Of a stretch of DNA of 64,000 nucleotides, positions 7,685 through 18,400 are shown in pieces. The position numbers were made by a program, and so were the translations under genes. The notes under the pieces were generated by a model. It was given only the letters and a program-made list of their open reading frames with translations. It did not search any database and was not told the origin of the DNA. The DNA comes from Clostridium_S neuense (GTDB taxonomy: Bacteria > Bacillota > Clostridia > Clostridiales > Clostridiaceae). The DNA is taken from contig NZ_JBJIAA010000001.1 of the NCBI RefSeq assembly GCF_045310695.1, positions 124,001 through 188,000 of the forward strand. The letters are read 5' to 3'. Every line of letters begins with the position of its first letter. Position 1 is the first letter of the stretch.

Positions 7685-8719
7685 ATGTTACCAAAAGAAT
7701 TAGGCTTCAGAATGCCAGCAGAGTGGGAAAATAGAGCCAGGACATTTATGGAATGGCCTGTAAGAGAAGGCTTATGGCCAGATGGCTTTGAAGATGCAAG
7801 AAAAGGTTATTCACAAATTGCAAAAGCTATTGCAGAATTTGAAGATTTAATTATGCTTACAAGACCAGATCAAGTGCTGAATGCACAAAAAATGTGTGGA
7901 GAAAAAGTAAAGATATTTGCTATAGAACACGATGACTCATGGATGAGAGATAATGGTCCAACCTTTGTCATAAATAAGAACAAGGAACTTGCAGGTATTA
8001 ATTGGAAATTTAATGCTTGGGGTGAAAAATACATACCATATGATAAAGATAATGAAGTAGCTAAAAAAGTTTTAAATAGCCTCAATATACCTAGTTTTGA
8101 TGCTCCAATTGTTCTTGAAGGTGGTTCTATACATGTAGATGGTGAAGGTACTCTTTTAACTACAAAGCAATGTCTTTTAAATAAAAATAGAAATCCTGAG
8201 CTTTCAAAATCTGATATAGAGAATATCTTAAAAGATTATCTTGCAATTGAAAAAATTATATGGCTTAACAATGGCCTATATGGTGATGAAACTGATGGTC
8301 ATGTTGACAACGTAGCTTGTTTTGCTAAACCAGGGGTAATCGTGATACAAACATGCACTGACAAAAATGATCCTAACTATGAATTAAATTTAGAAAATTT
8401 AAAAATACTAGAAAATGCTGTTGATGCAAAAGGAAGAAAAATACAAATAGTAAAAATTGAGCAACCTCCTGCAAGATATTTAAACGGTGAAAGACTTACT
8501 TTAAGTTATCTTAACTATTATCCTGTTAACGGCGGAATTATTGTACCAACCTTTGGAGAAGATGCAAAAGCTTCAGATAAAGCAGCTTTAGATACACTTC
8601 AAAAAATATATCCAGATAGAAAAATAGTTCCAGTAGATGGCATGCCAATAATAAAAGGTGGCGGGAATGTACACTGCATCACTCAACAAATGCCATTTGG
8701 AACACCTGCAAATTTTTAA
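7685..8719 (+). CDS. aguA: Agmatine deiminase
   Basis: 344 residues, the normal length. It converts agmatine to N-carbamoylputrescine and ammonia. Family motifs are present: EWPVREGLWPDG near the N-terminus, HDDSWMRDNGPTF, DETDGHVDNVACF and the C-terminal GGGNVHCITQQMP, which contains the catalytic cysteine. The ATG at 7685 follows GAGGTG. The stop lies 20 bases from the start of aguB, and the three-gene order aguA-aguB-permease describes an agmatine uptake and catabolism operon making putrescine. Confidence 0.96.
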   Translation: MLPKELGFRMPAEWENRARTFMEWPVREGLWPDGFEDARKGYSQIAKAIAEFEDLIMLTRPDQVLNAQKMCGEKVKIFAIEHDDSWMRDNGPTFVINKNKELAGINWKFNAWGEKYIPYDKDNEVAKKVLNSLNIPSFDAPIVLEGGSIHVDGEGTLLTTKQCLLNKNRNPELSKSDIENILKDYLAIEKIIWLNNGLYGDETDGHVDNVACFAKPGVIVIQTCTDKNDPNYELNLENLKILENAVDAKGRKIQIVKIEQPPARYLNGERLTLSYLNYYPVNGGIIVPTFGEDAKASDKAALDTLQKIYPDRKIVPVDGMPIIKGGGNVHCITQQMPFGTPANF

Positions 8720-8739
8720 TAATGAAAGGATTGAAATAT

Positions 8740-9618
8740 ATGAGAAAAGTAACTGTAGCAGCAACTCAAATGAGCTGCACTTGGAACATAGATGATAACA
8801 TAAAAAAAGCTGAAAAGTTAGTACGCGAAGCAGCTTCAAAAGGTGCTCAAATAATTCTTATTCAAGAATTATTTGAAACTCCATATTTTTGTCAAAAAGA
8901 AAAACCAGAGTTTTTTAATTATGCAACAGAAGTTGAAAACAATAAGGCTATAAATCACTTTAAAAAAATAGCAGCTGAACTAAATGTTGTACTACCTATA
9001 AGTTTTTTTGAGAAAAAAAATAAAGCAAAATATAATTCTATAGCAATCATCGATGCTGATGGAACATTGCTTGGTACATATAGAAAAACTCACATTCCTG
9101 ACGGTCCAGGTTATGAAGAAAAGTATTATTTTAATCCTGGAGATACAGGTTTTAAGGTATGGAAAACAAAATATGCAACTATTGGCATAGGTATTTGTTG
9201 GGATCAATGGTATCCAGAAACTGCAAGATGCTTATCTTTAATGGGTGCAGAAATAATATTTTATCCTACTGCTATTGGCTCTGAACCACAAGATTCAAGT
9301 ATAGATTCTAGAGATCATTGGCAAAGATGCATGCAAGGTCATTCTGCTGCAAATATGGTTCCAGTAGTAGCTTCTAATAGAATTGGTACAGAAATAATCG
9401 ATGACTCAAAAATAACATTTTATGGTTCATCTTTTATTACTGATTGTACTGGAAAAAAGGTAAAAGAAGCCAATAGGACTGATGAATGCACTTTAACTTA
9501 TGAATTTGATTTAGATGAAATTGAAAGTATACGTTCATCTTGGGGTATGTTTAGGGATAGACGACCAGAAAAATACAGTGCAATATTAACCTATGATGGT
9601 TACACAAGATTGAAATAA
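8740..9618 (+). CDS. aguB: N-carbamoylputrescine amidase
   Basis: 292 residues, nitrilase superfamily. It hydrolyses N-carbamoylputrescine to putrescine, CO2 and ammonia. The Glu-Lys-Cys triad is visible in LIQELFETPYF, YRKTHIPDGPGYEEKYYF and GIGICWDQWYPE. The end (SSWGMFRDRRPEKY) is typical of AguB. The ATG at 8740 is nine bases after AAAGGA; an ATG at 8722 precedes that site and is less likely. It sits directly after aguA. Confidence 0.95.
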   Translation: MRKVTVAATQMSCTWNIDDNIKKAEKLVREAASKGAQIILIQELFETPYFCQKEKPEFFNYATEVENNKAINHFKKIAAELNVVLPISFFEKKNKAKYNSIAIIDADGTLLGTYRKTHIPDGPGYEEKYYFNPGDTGFKVWKTKYATIGIGICWDQWYPETARCLSLMGAEIIFYPTAIGSEPQDSSIDSRDHWQRCMQGHSAANMVPVVASNRIGTEIIDDSKITFYGSSFITDCTGKKVKEANRTDECTLTYEFDLDEIESIRSSWGMFRDRRPEKYSAILTYDGYTRLK

Positions 9619-9646
9619 TTTCACAAAGGATTAGGGGGCTATTAAA

Positions 9647-11041
9647 TTGGATAATAACAAACCAATGAAAAACAAAAAAATAAAGCTGCTCGATATGATA
9701 TTATTTAGCGTATGCAGCATAGTCGTACTTGATACTGTTGGCTCATCTTCAGCTATGGGCGTCCAAGGAATAAGTATTTGGATATTAGCATTAATTTTAT
9801 TTTTTATTCCATATGGTCTTATATCAGCAGAACTAGGTTCAACATGGCCTGAAGCTGGTGGTATTTACATATGGACCAAACGAGCCTTTGGAGATTTTTG
9901 GGGGACCTTAGTTTCATGGCTATATTGGATTAATGTAGTTTACTGGATGCCTTCAGTTTATGTAACCTTTGCTGGCACTTTAACATCAATTTTTACACCT
10001 TCTATGTCTGCATGGGGTCAGTGTATAATTGCTATATCTTTAATTTGGATAACTGTAGGTCTCGGAATTTTCAACTTTAACTTTAGTGAAAAACTCGCAA
10101 ATATAGGTGCAATTATAAAAGTTTCTGTACTTATATTCTTAGGCACAATTGGTATTATCTACACTATCCGTTTTGGCATAGCAAATAACTTTTCACCTTC
10201 AAGTTTTAAAATAAGTCTAAACAACACTTTAAGTTTTGCTCCAACCGTAATTTATAATTTATTAGGCTTTGAAGTAATAAGTTCTCTTGCAAACAAATTT
10301 GATAATCCTAAAAAAGACGTTCCTAAATCAATTATGCTTGCTGGAGTATTAATAGGTTTCGTATACATTTTCGGAATATTCGGTATACTTGCTGTTATAC
10401 CTGCAAATAAAATAAATATAGTAACTGGATTATGCGATGCTTTAAAAATATTAGTTTTTAATGTTTTAGGCAAAAACTTTTCATACATATATTTCTTCCT
10501 TGCAATAGGCTTTCTTTTTACACTAGTTACAAATATGGTAGCATGGGCTCTAGGTTCAAATAATGTAATATCCGAGACAGGTCTTGACAAAAAAATGAAA
10601 GTACTAGGTCATAAGCATTCCAAATATAATACTCCAGACTATGCTTACTATATTATGGGGGTTGTAGGAAGTATAATTGTAGCTACCAATTATATAGGTG
10701 TGCAAAACGTGCAGCAAATTTATTGGACTATATTTGCTTTTTCATCTATCATCTTTTTAATACCTTATATTTTTATGTTTGCCGCTGTGATCAAATTAAG
10801 ATATATAGAAAAAGACAAAGTTAGACCATACAAAATACCAGGTGGAAAACTTGTAACCTGGATATGTGTAATAGTTGGAGAAATACTACTTATAGGATCA
10901 ACCATTTTCTTCTTTCTCCCTCCATCATCAACAAAGAATATATTTAGATATGAATTATTTCTTGTTACAGGTGTTCTAATAACTATTTTCATAGGTATTC
11001 TTATAGCTATGAAAGGTAAGAAAACAGAAAATACTGTATAA
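9647..11041 (+). CDS. APC-family amino acid/polyamine permease
   Basis: 464 residues with about 12 hydrophobic segments and an APC-superfamily pattern (STWPEAGGIYIWTKRAFG in the second helix region). By operon context it is likely to import agmatine, possibly in exchange for putrescine; this is inference, and homologs also carry glutamate/GABA-type substrates. The start is TTG at 9647 with AGGGGG upstream; an internal ATG at 9665 is a possible alternative. The stop codon is inside the bidirectional terminator shared with the convergent gene. Confidence 0.88.
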   Translation: MDNNKPMKNKKIKLLDMILFSVCSIVVLDTVGSSSAMGVQGISIWILALILFFIPYGLISAELGSTWPEAGGIYIWTKRAFGDFWGTLVSWLYWINVVYWMPSVYVTFAGTLTSIFTPSMSAWGQCIIAISLIWITVGLGIFNFNFSEKLANIGAIIKVSVLIFLGTIGIIYTIRFGIANNFSPSSFKISLNNTLSFAPTVIYNLLGFEVISSLANKFDNPKKDVPKSIMLAGVLIGFVYIFGIFGILAVIPANKINIVTGLCDALKILVFNVLGKNFSYIYFFLAIGFLFTLVTNMVAWALGSNNVISETGLDKKMKVLGHKHSKYNTPDYAYYIMGVVGSIIVATNYIGVQNVQQIYWTIFAFSSIIFLIPYIFMFAAVIKLRYIEKDKVRPYKIPGGKLVTWICVIVGEILLIGSTIFFFLPPSSTKNIFRYELFLVTGVLITIFIGILIAMKGKKTENTV

Positions 11042-11069
11042 ACTTATATGTTTATACAGTATTTTTTTT
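11028..11069. terminator. Bidirectional terminator overlapping two stop codons
   Basis: A perfect 16-bp stem (AAAATACTGTATAAAC / GTTTATACAGTATTTT) with a 6-base loop is followed by a T run on the plus strand. The permease stop (11039-11041) lies in the left arm and the stop of the convergent DUF2156 gene (11044-11046) lies in the loop, so the two coding regions are only two bases apart. Confidence 0.9.
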
Positions 11070-11937
11070 CAAGTTTTACCGGCTTATATGACATTTTTGC
11101 TTTTCTAAGACCTTCGATACCTAAATCCTGTTCCCTGTTAACATATGTTACTTCACTGCAATACCTTTCTACAAAGGTTTTATTAATAAACACATATATA
11201 CCATTAACATCCTTCCTTCCTTTTTCAATATGAACTATTGCCATACTTTCATTGACAATTTCTCCAATTGTAAAGGCTGAAATTATATTGTTTATATATA
11301 CTGCTATTCCTTTCAAATTTAATATATCTGCATATTTTAATATTTCCTTTATTCCTTCAAGTTCGTAAGCTAAATAAACATCTCCATTGCTATTTTCATC
11401 ATACCATTTTTGAGCAGCCAAAACGCATTCCTCAATAACTCCATCTTCCGAAAAATCCTTAACTGTATAGTTATAATTCTTTACAAAGTTATTATAATGA
11501 TTCTTTTTTGAATGCAGCTTTTTACCTGATAGATTTATTAATTTTTCGCTTAAATAAATATAATCAAAATTATCTACATCTTCTCCAATTTTAATATTGT
11601 CACCATAAATTTTTCTAAGTTCTTCTTTAAATGCATCTTCAACATCTTTAAATAAATAATCCATATTGTTTTCTTCTTTATACTTTTCAAGCTCTTGTAT
11701 TATATTATTCAAACTTTCCCTAGAGTATCCTATTGGCTGCATAAAATGATACTTTCCATTAAAATCTTTTTTCTTTATTATAAGGGCCCCATCATATATA
11801 CAGTACTTAATATCGCACCCTTTTCTCCATATAAGGAAACTGGTAAAAGAAAATTCAGAGGTTTTAAATTTATAATCTTTTAAATACTTATCAAATATGT
11901 CCTTATCTTCAATAGTAATTTCTTTGAACTCTAACAT
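11044..11937 (-). CDS. DUF2156 / LPG_synthase_C-type protein (GNAT-like fold)
   Basis: About 297 residues. The whole protein resembles the DUF2156 family related to the C-terminal domain of lysylphosphatidylglycerol synthases: MLEFKEITIEDKDIFDKYL at the start and YVNREQDLGIEGLRKAK near the end, the latter the best-conserved segment. In the larger relatives this domain transfers aminoacyl groups from tRNA to lipid; the role of the free-standing soluble form is unknown. There are no membrane segments. The ATG at 11937 follows TAAGGAGA. It is downstream of the ArsR-like gene on the same strand (77-base gap) and may be co-transcribed. Confidence 0.8.
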   Translation of the reverse strand: MLEFKEITIEDKDIFDKYLKDYKFKTSEFSFTSFLIWRKGCDIKYCIYDGALIIKKKDFNGKYHFMQPIGYSRESLNNIIQELEKYKEENNMDYLFKDVEDAFKEELRKIYGDNIKIGEDVDNFDYIYLSEKLINLSGKKLHSKKNHYNNFVKNYNYTVKDFSEDGVIEECVLAAQKWYDENSNGDVYLAYELEGIKEILKYADILNLKGIAVYINNIISAFTIGEIVNESMAIVHIEKGRKDVNGIYVFINKTFVERYCSEVTYVNREQDLGIEGLRKAKMSYKPVKLEKKYCINI

Positions 11938-12014
11938 AAAAATCTCCTTACTATCATTATATTTTCTGTTGTTCGTTAATAATCGAACTTTTACCACAAA
12001 AAATATCTACCTAT

Positions 12015-12323
12015 TTACTTCAAAAAGTTTCTTATAGCTTCTACAGCATCTAAATTTATTTTACACGTAAAACACTGACCATTACGAGTATATTCTATAA
12101 GCCCTGAATTTTGAAGTTCCTTAAAATGATGTGATATGGTTGAACGAGATAATTTCATACAACAGCATGCCCTAGTAAAACATTTTTCAACTCCTTCACC
12201 AAAACAATATTTTCCTCCTTCATCTTTGTTCATTTCATACCACTCATACAACATTTTAAAAAGCTTATACCTTTGCTCACATGATAATGCTTTAAATACT
12301 TTTATTAAATCGACTTTTTCCAT
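12015..12323 (-). CDS. ArsR-like winged-helix regulator, cysteine-rich
   Basis: About 102 residues. The winged helix is visible in CMKLSRSTISHHFKELQNSG followed by LIEYTRNGQ. Cysteines are unusually dense (YCFGEGVEKCFTRACCC, QCFTC), which suggests metal or thiol sensing, though the exact ligand set of a known ArsR class is not recognised. The ATG at 12323 has no Shine-Dalgarno sequence; the promoter places the transcript start on or beside the A of the ATG. An upstream in-frame TTG at 12344 would lie inside the promoter spacer. Confidence 0.8.
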   Translation of the reverse strand: MEKVDLIKVFKALSCEQRYKLFKMLYEWYEMNKDEGGKYCFGEGVEKCFTRACCCMKLSRSTISHHFKELQNSGLIEYTRNGQCFTCKINLDAVEAIRNFLK

Positions 12324-12358
12324 AGTTCTATGGTAATAAAACAATAAAACTTTGTCAA
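12320..12358 (-). promoter_or_regulatory. Promoter and operator of the ArsR-like gene (leaderless)
   Basis: On the minus strand TTGACA (12358-12353) and TACCAT (12335-12330) are separated by 17 bases. The perfect palindrome CCATAG-AA-CTATGG (12320-12333) covers the end of the -10 box and the start codon. Transcription would begin near 12323, which is the A of the ATG. This fits a self-repressed leaderless gene. Confidence 0.6.
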
Positions 12359-12392
12359 GTGACTGTACAATAATAATTATTTAATATGTAAT

Positions 12393-12430
12393 TTAAGAAG
12401 TGAAGGGTTTTACCTTTCTTCACTTCTTAA
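12393..12430. terminator. Hairpin after the glucan synthase gene
   Basis: TTAAGAAGTGAAGG pairs with CCTTTCTTCACTTCTTAA across a short loop with one bulge. It lies 45 bases past the stop of the giant minus-strand gene. T runs are weak on either strand, so termination is plausible rather than certain. Confidence 0.55.
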
Positions 12431-12474
12431 AATCATATTACTGTGGAGCTATAAATATTACGTTCCAAAATCCT

Positions 12475-15400
12475 CTATATAATCACCATTACATCATGAT
12501 GGCCAAATTCCGTAAATGGAATTATATCTCCTTCTATTTTTTTTCCATCGAATTTTATTTCTTTGTTTGTACCTTTCATAACTTTTATATTATAAACAGA
12601 ATTATAATGATTGTATTTTATGGAGTATTCTTTCCAATCCTCTGGAATACATGGTTTTATTGAGAATCCTTTTCCTTCTATAAGTTTTAATCCTAATATT
12701 CCATCTAACCCTATTCTGTACATCCATCCTGCTGTTCCTGTGTACCAGGTCCATCCTCCTCTGCCCACATAAGGCTGCTTTGCATATACATCCGCTGCCA
12801 TTACATATGGCTCAACCTTATAGGTCTGACAATCATAGTAGGATTTTGTATGGTTTATAGGATTTATCATATTAAATAGTTTAACAGCTTTTTTTCCTTC
12901 TCCAAGCTTTGTCATAGCATATATTACCCAGGTTGCTGCATGGGTATACTGCCCTCCGTTTTCTCTTACACCTGGCACATATCCTTTTATGTAACCTGGT
13001 TCAAGCTTAGAGGAACTAAAAGGTGGCGTCAAAAGTAAAATAACACCTTTCTCCTCTTTCACAAGATATTTTTCAAGTGAAGTCATTGCACGTTTTGCCC
13101 TAGATGGTTCTGCTGCTCCAGATATAACTCCCCAAGACTGGGCTAAGGAATCAATCTGGCATTCTTCATTTTCCGAAGACCCAAGGGGCGTTCCATCATC
13201 AAAATATGCTCTTCTATACCAATCTCCATCCCAAGCATTTTTTTCAATGTTTTCCCTCAAAAATTCACTTAATTCGCTATACCTTTGTACTCTATACTCA
13301 TCGTTTTTCATTTTAGCTATATCTTTAAAGTTTTTAAGAATAGAATACATAAACCATCCAAGCCAAACACTTTCACCTTTCCCCTTATTACCTACTGTAT
13401 TCATGCCGTCATTCCAGTCACCGCTGCCCATCAAAGGTATGTTATGAACTCCAAATTTAAGTCCCTTTTCTATAGCCCTTACACAATGCTCATATACACT
13501 TTCAGTTTTTTCGGATACCTTTGCAATATTATATCTTTCATCCTCCCCTTCTTTTAAAGGTTCATCATCTATATAATTGACTTTTTCGTCAAGTACACTG
13601 TAATCTCCTGTATTTTTTATATAATCCAAGGTAACATATGGAAGCCATAGTAAATCATCAGAAAATCTAGTTCTTATACCACTATTAACTATAGGGTGCC
13701 ACCAGTGCTGGACATCTCCCTCTAAAAACTGCCTTGATGAATTTATCAAAATCTGCCTTCTTGTAATTTCAGGCTTTATATAACTTAAAGACATAACATC
13801 TTGAAGCTGATCCCTAAATCCATAAGCTCCTCCAGATTGATAAAATGCTGTTCTTGCCCATACCCTGCAGGCTAAAGTTTGATACATAAGCCATCCATTC
13901 ATAAGCAAATTCATGGTTTCATCAGGAGTCTTTACTGTTATAGTGTGAAGAAGTGAATTCCAATATTCCTTAGTATTATTTAACTCCTTATCTACTTCTT
14001 CAAAGGAAGAGTATTTTTGAGTTATATCCTTTGCCTTATCTAGTGAAGGAGCTTCTCCAAACATTATAATAATTTCTTTTTCTTCATTCGGTTTAAGCTG
14101 CAATTTTATATTTTCACAAACACATGGTTCTTCACCACTACCTACACTATCTGAAAGCTTTGCTTTTGCCATAAATTGAGGAGTTTCGGTGTTTCCTCCT
14201 CTACCTATGAACTCCCTTCTGCTGCCTGTAAAACTTTCTTCTTCTCCACCATACATCTTCAAATAAGCAAAAGCGTCTCCAAAATTTGTGCTATAAGGAT
14301 TTTGTGCATATATTACTTTATCCTCTAAATATGTTGATACATAATTTGCTGTCTGCTCATAAGCAACTCCTAACACCAATTCTGCAAAATATGTAAGAGA
14401 AAGCCTTCTGCTTACTTCAGTATTGTTCTTTACATTTACCTTTAATAACTTAACACTTTCATTCATTGGAACAAACATAGTAACACTGCCTATTATACCT
14501 TCTCTATAGTGTTTAAAGGTAGAATATCCAAAACCATGTTCAACTATATAATCCTCCTTATCCCTAATAGGTCTAGGAGTTATGCCCCAAAACCTTCCAG
14601 TATCCTCATCACGGACATAAAGAGCTTCTCCTGGTGGATCGGATACCCAATCATTGTACCAAGGTGTTACCTTGTTTTCCCTACTATTCTCATACCAAGT
14701 ATAAGCTGAACCACTTTCAGATACATGAAAACCGAACTTTTGATTTGAAATTACATTTATCCATGGAGCAGGAGTATTTTTCCCATCGTTTAAAATAATA
14801 GTATATTCACCATTTTTATTGAATCCACCATACTCATTAAAAAATTTAAGGTTTCCAACTTCAAATTTATGCGGCTTTATATCATATTTAATATCTCTTG
14901 TTTTTAAATCTTCAAGTTCTATATCTTTCTTTACTTCATTTTTAATCTGACTTATTAAAAGTCCATCCTTAGAATCAACTACAAATTTAGCTATGCCCAT
15001 TAAAAAATTCATATCTTCTTCAGGCATTTCAGACTTACCATAAAGAAAAATTCTTCCCGAATTATTTCTCTTTGTACTTGAATTCCTTACTATAATGAGT
15101 TCTCTTATAGAATCCCTTAATATATGGACATATGAATTTTCCTGAAAATCCAAAATTACAAAATCATAATTAAAACCTTTAGTCTCTAGATATTCATGAG
15201 CAAGAATCATTTGCCTTGCTAAGTCTACATCATTTTCTTCTCTAACTATAAGAAGTACAATAGGCAAATCTCCTGAAATACCATAGCCCCACAAATCCGG
15301 CTGAGATTTTTTTATATTTTTAACGTAGTCTTCTCTAAGCTTTAGTGAGTTATTTACAAACAGTATTCTTGATGCCATCACTTGATATATATTTGCTTGA

Positions 15401-18400
15401 TTTGATTTTATACCCATGTAACTCATTTCAACCTGAGTTTGTGTGCGTGCAAGCTCAAATACTCGTTTTATACTGTGATATTTACTGTACTTTTCTGCTG
15501 TATTTATAACCTCATCCTTCGATGTTGAAATAGAATTAATATAATATATATTACATGTTTTTCCAGGATGTATTTTTACCTTTTTTCTTATGCTTATTAT
15601 TGGATCAAGTACATCACCTACCGTATTTTTAAGAGGATTGTTAATGCCTTCCGGATTATTCTTACTTTTTCCTCTTCCTATAAAATTAACTCTGCTAGTT
15701 TCATAGGAGGTGCTGGAAAGTTCAACACCTTCAATTATCATTTTCTGCATAATCCAATATTTTGTTTCCTTATCACTTCTTGGTCTTCTAGAGGCAATAA
15801 TGCACTCTGGCTCACTTACAAATTCTGTACTTACAAAAAGGTTGCCAAAAGCTGGATGAGCCAAATCTGCATTATGTGATGCTATTGTTATTTCTGAATA
15901 ACTTGTTACTTCAAATATTTTAGAAGATGATGTCTTATTAGTAATTGATATTTTTCTAACTTCAGCATCTTCCTCATTAGAAACAGCCACAACAGTATTG
16001 GTCATAATGTTTCCATCTTTTCTTCTGAATTCTACTCTATCGAGGGCGAAAACAGCTTCATAGGAATCTCCTTCACTTTCGCAAGGTTCATAGGTTGGGC
16101 TCCACCATTTACCAGTTGAAACATCCTTTATGTAAAAGAACATTCCGGCATCATCCTTCGTTGCATCCTGCCTCCATCTATAAATTTCTGTATCTAACCT
16201 TTTGCTATAGCCGCTTCCACTGTTTGATATCATAACAGAATATCTTCCATTTGATAAAAGTCCTATCTCTGGAATTGGTGTCTTAGCAGTTTTATAATTT
16301 CTAACCGTAATATTTTGCTTTACCCCCTTAAATTCTGGTACATCAAAAACTTTTTCTCTATCATAAACAATTCTCCTTGGAATTCTTTCCTGAAGCAATA
16401 GCTCTGTAGCCTTTACTCTTGGATTTGAGTGAAATCTCTTCTGCAGTACATTATTATAAATGACATTATCAAGTGCCATTAAACTCATTCCTTCATGGTG
16501 AACCATAAAACATTTTACAATTGATTTATTACTGCCTTTATTACTTCTTCCACTTGTATAGTCTAAAGCTTCATAAAATCCATATCTTCCTTCCATCCCC
16601 TCACTAGAAAGCTTTTTCATATTATCAAAACAGTCCTTAAAGTCCGCTTGAAGTGCCATTACAGTAGAGTAAGGTGATACAACAAGTTCATTTGCAAGCC
16701 CACGCTTTAATCCTATTCCAGGAACCCCAAAAGCTTTGTATTGATAATTATTGTCTACATCAAAACTATAATATGCAGATTCTGAAATACCAAAGCATGG
16801 AACTCTCCTGCTTTTGCAATATTTTTTTTGAGCTTCGATAACAGTTCTATAAGTTTCACTAAGTAAAGTATCTGGATAACTTTTCATTATTATAAGTGGC
16901 ATAAAATATTCAAACATAGTTCCACTCCAAGATACAAGTCCTTTTCTGCCCGCAACAGAGGTCATAGCCCTTCCAAGCTTAAACCAATGAGTTTGCTCAA
17001 CCTCACCTTTTGCTATTGCTATGAAACTTGCCTGCCTTGCCTCGGAGGCTAACAAATCATAATAACTCTTTCCAAGACTATCACTTTCTATATCATAGCC
17101 TATGGAAAACAACTTTCTCTTTTTATCAAACAGCATTGAAAAATCTGTTTCTTCAGATATTTTTCTCAATCTTTCCTTTAAGTTATTCATTCTTAAAATA
17201 AGACTTTTAGCTCTGTTTTTTTGCTTATCAAAATTATTTATTATCCTTATAACCAGCTCATTATCAGATTTCTTTAACCTAATCTTTTCAATTTCATAAT
17301 CTATATCCTTTATTGGCGTATAAATTAGTATCCTATTTAAAAACTCCATACTTTCATAATCACTTTTGATTTTTTTATCTATCTCTGACATCGAAAATGA
17401 AAATTCCTCAAGCTCGCCTATGAATCTTATGCACATATCTTTAAGCTTCATATTCCAGTAAATTTTATCTTTATCGAAGTCTTCTTCTACCATATTAATT
17501 TTTTCTAATAGCTTGCTAAGTATTTCACACCACATACTTAAATTAAATTCATCTGTCTTTATTTCTTCTAGTATATCTTCGTAGTATCCATTTTTTACCT
17601 CCTCAGCTGCTAACTTTAAGGTATCCTCTATTCCTTTTTTGTATTCCTTTCGAACTATAGTATTATCTTCATACTCATCAATTGTTCCTATAAGTAACCA
17701 CAAATATGCAACAAGATTACCGCTATCAACAGTGGAAACATAAAGAGGCCTTAGAGGTTCCTTAGTTTTTGTATCATACCAATTGTAAAAATGCCCTCTA
17801 TACATTGGTAAACTTTCCATTTGTGAAAGTACTTTATCAATCCTATCTACAAACTCTTCAATACCGATAAATCCCAAATCATATGCCGCTATATTAGAAG
17901 TAAGTCCCATTCCCATATTTGTTGGGGAAGTTCTATATGCAACGCCCTTACTGTACTCTTCTTGATAATTGTCTGGTGCAAGAAAGTTTGATTCTTTGTT
18001 TACAAAGTCCTCAAAGTAAGCCCAGGTTTTTCTAGCTATTCTTCTTAAATAATAATTATTTTGAGGAGATATGCACTCATTTCCCCTTTCTTTTTCTCTA
18101 CTTATATAATAAGCAATAACAGGGCTTATGAACCATATAATACAAGAAGGGAACATAATTATGCCATCTTCCCTTCCTCTAGAAAACGAAAAATAAGCTA
18201 TAACAAGAGCAATAACACTTGCACTCCACATTGACTTAATAAAATCATAAGGTTTTCTACCCATTAGCCTTTCACTATCGGCCGCTGTCTGCCATTCAAG
18301 TAAGTTTTTTCTGCTTATAATAAGCCTGTAAAGTGTTCTCATTATTGCATCCAGCATAAGGTAGGCTTTATATGGTAAAAAAGCAAATATTAAAAATACT

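Noticed and set aside
10252..10590. 112-codon minus-strand frame inside the APC permease
   Set aside because: Antisense to a full-length membrane protein gene, with no ribosome binding site.
12400..12663. 87-codon plus-strand frame at the end of the glucan synthase gene
   Set aside because: It spans a terminator hairpin and then runs antisense to the synthase; no ribosome binding site.
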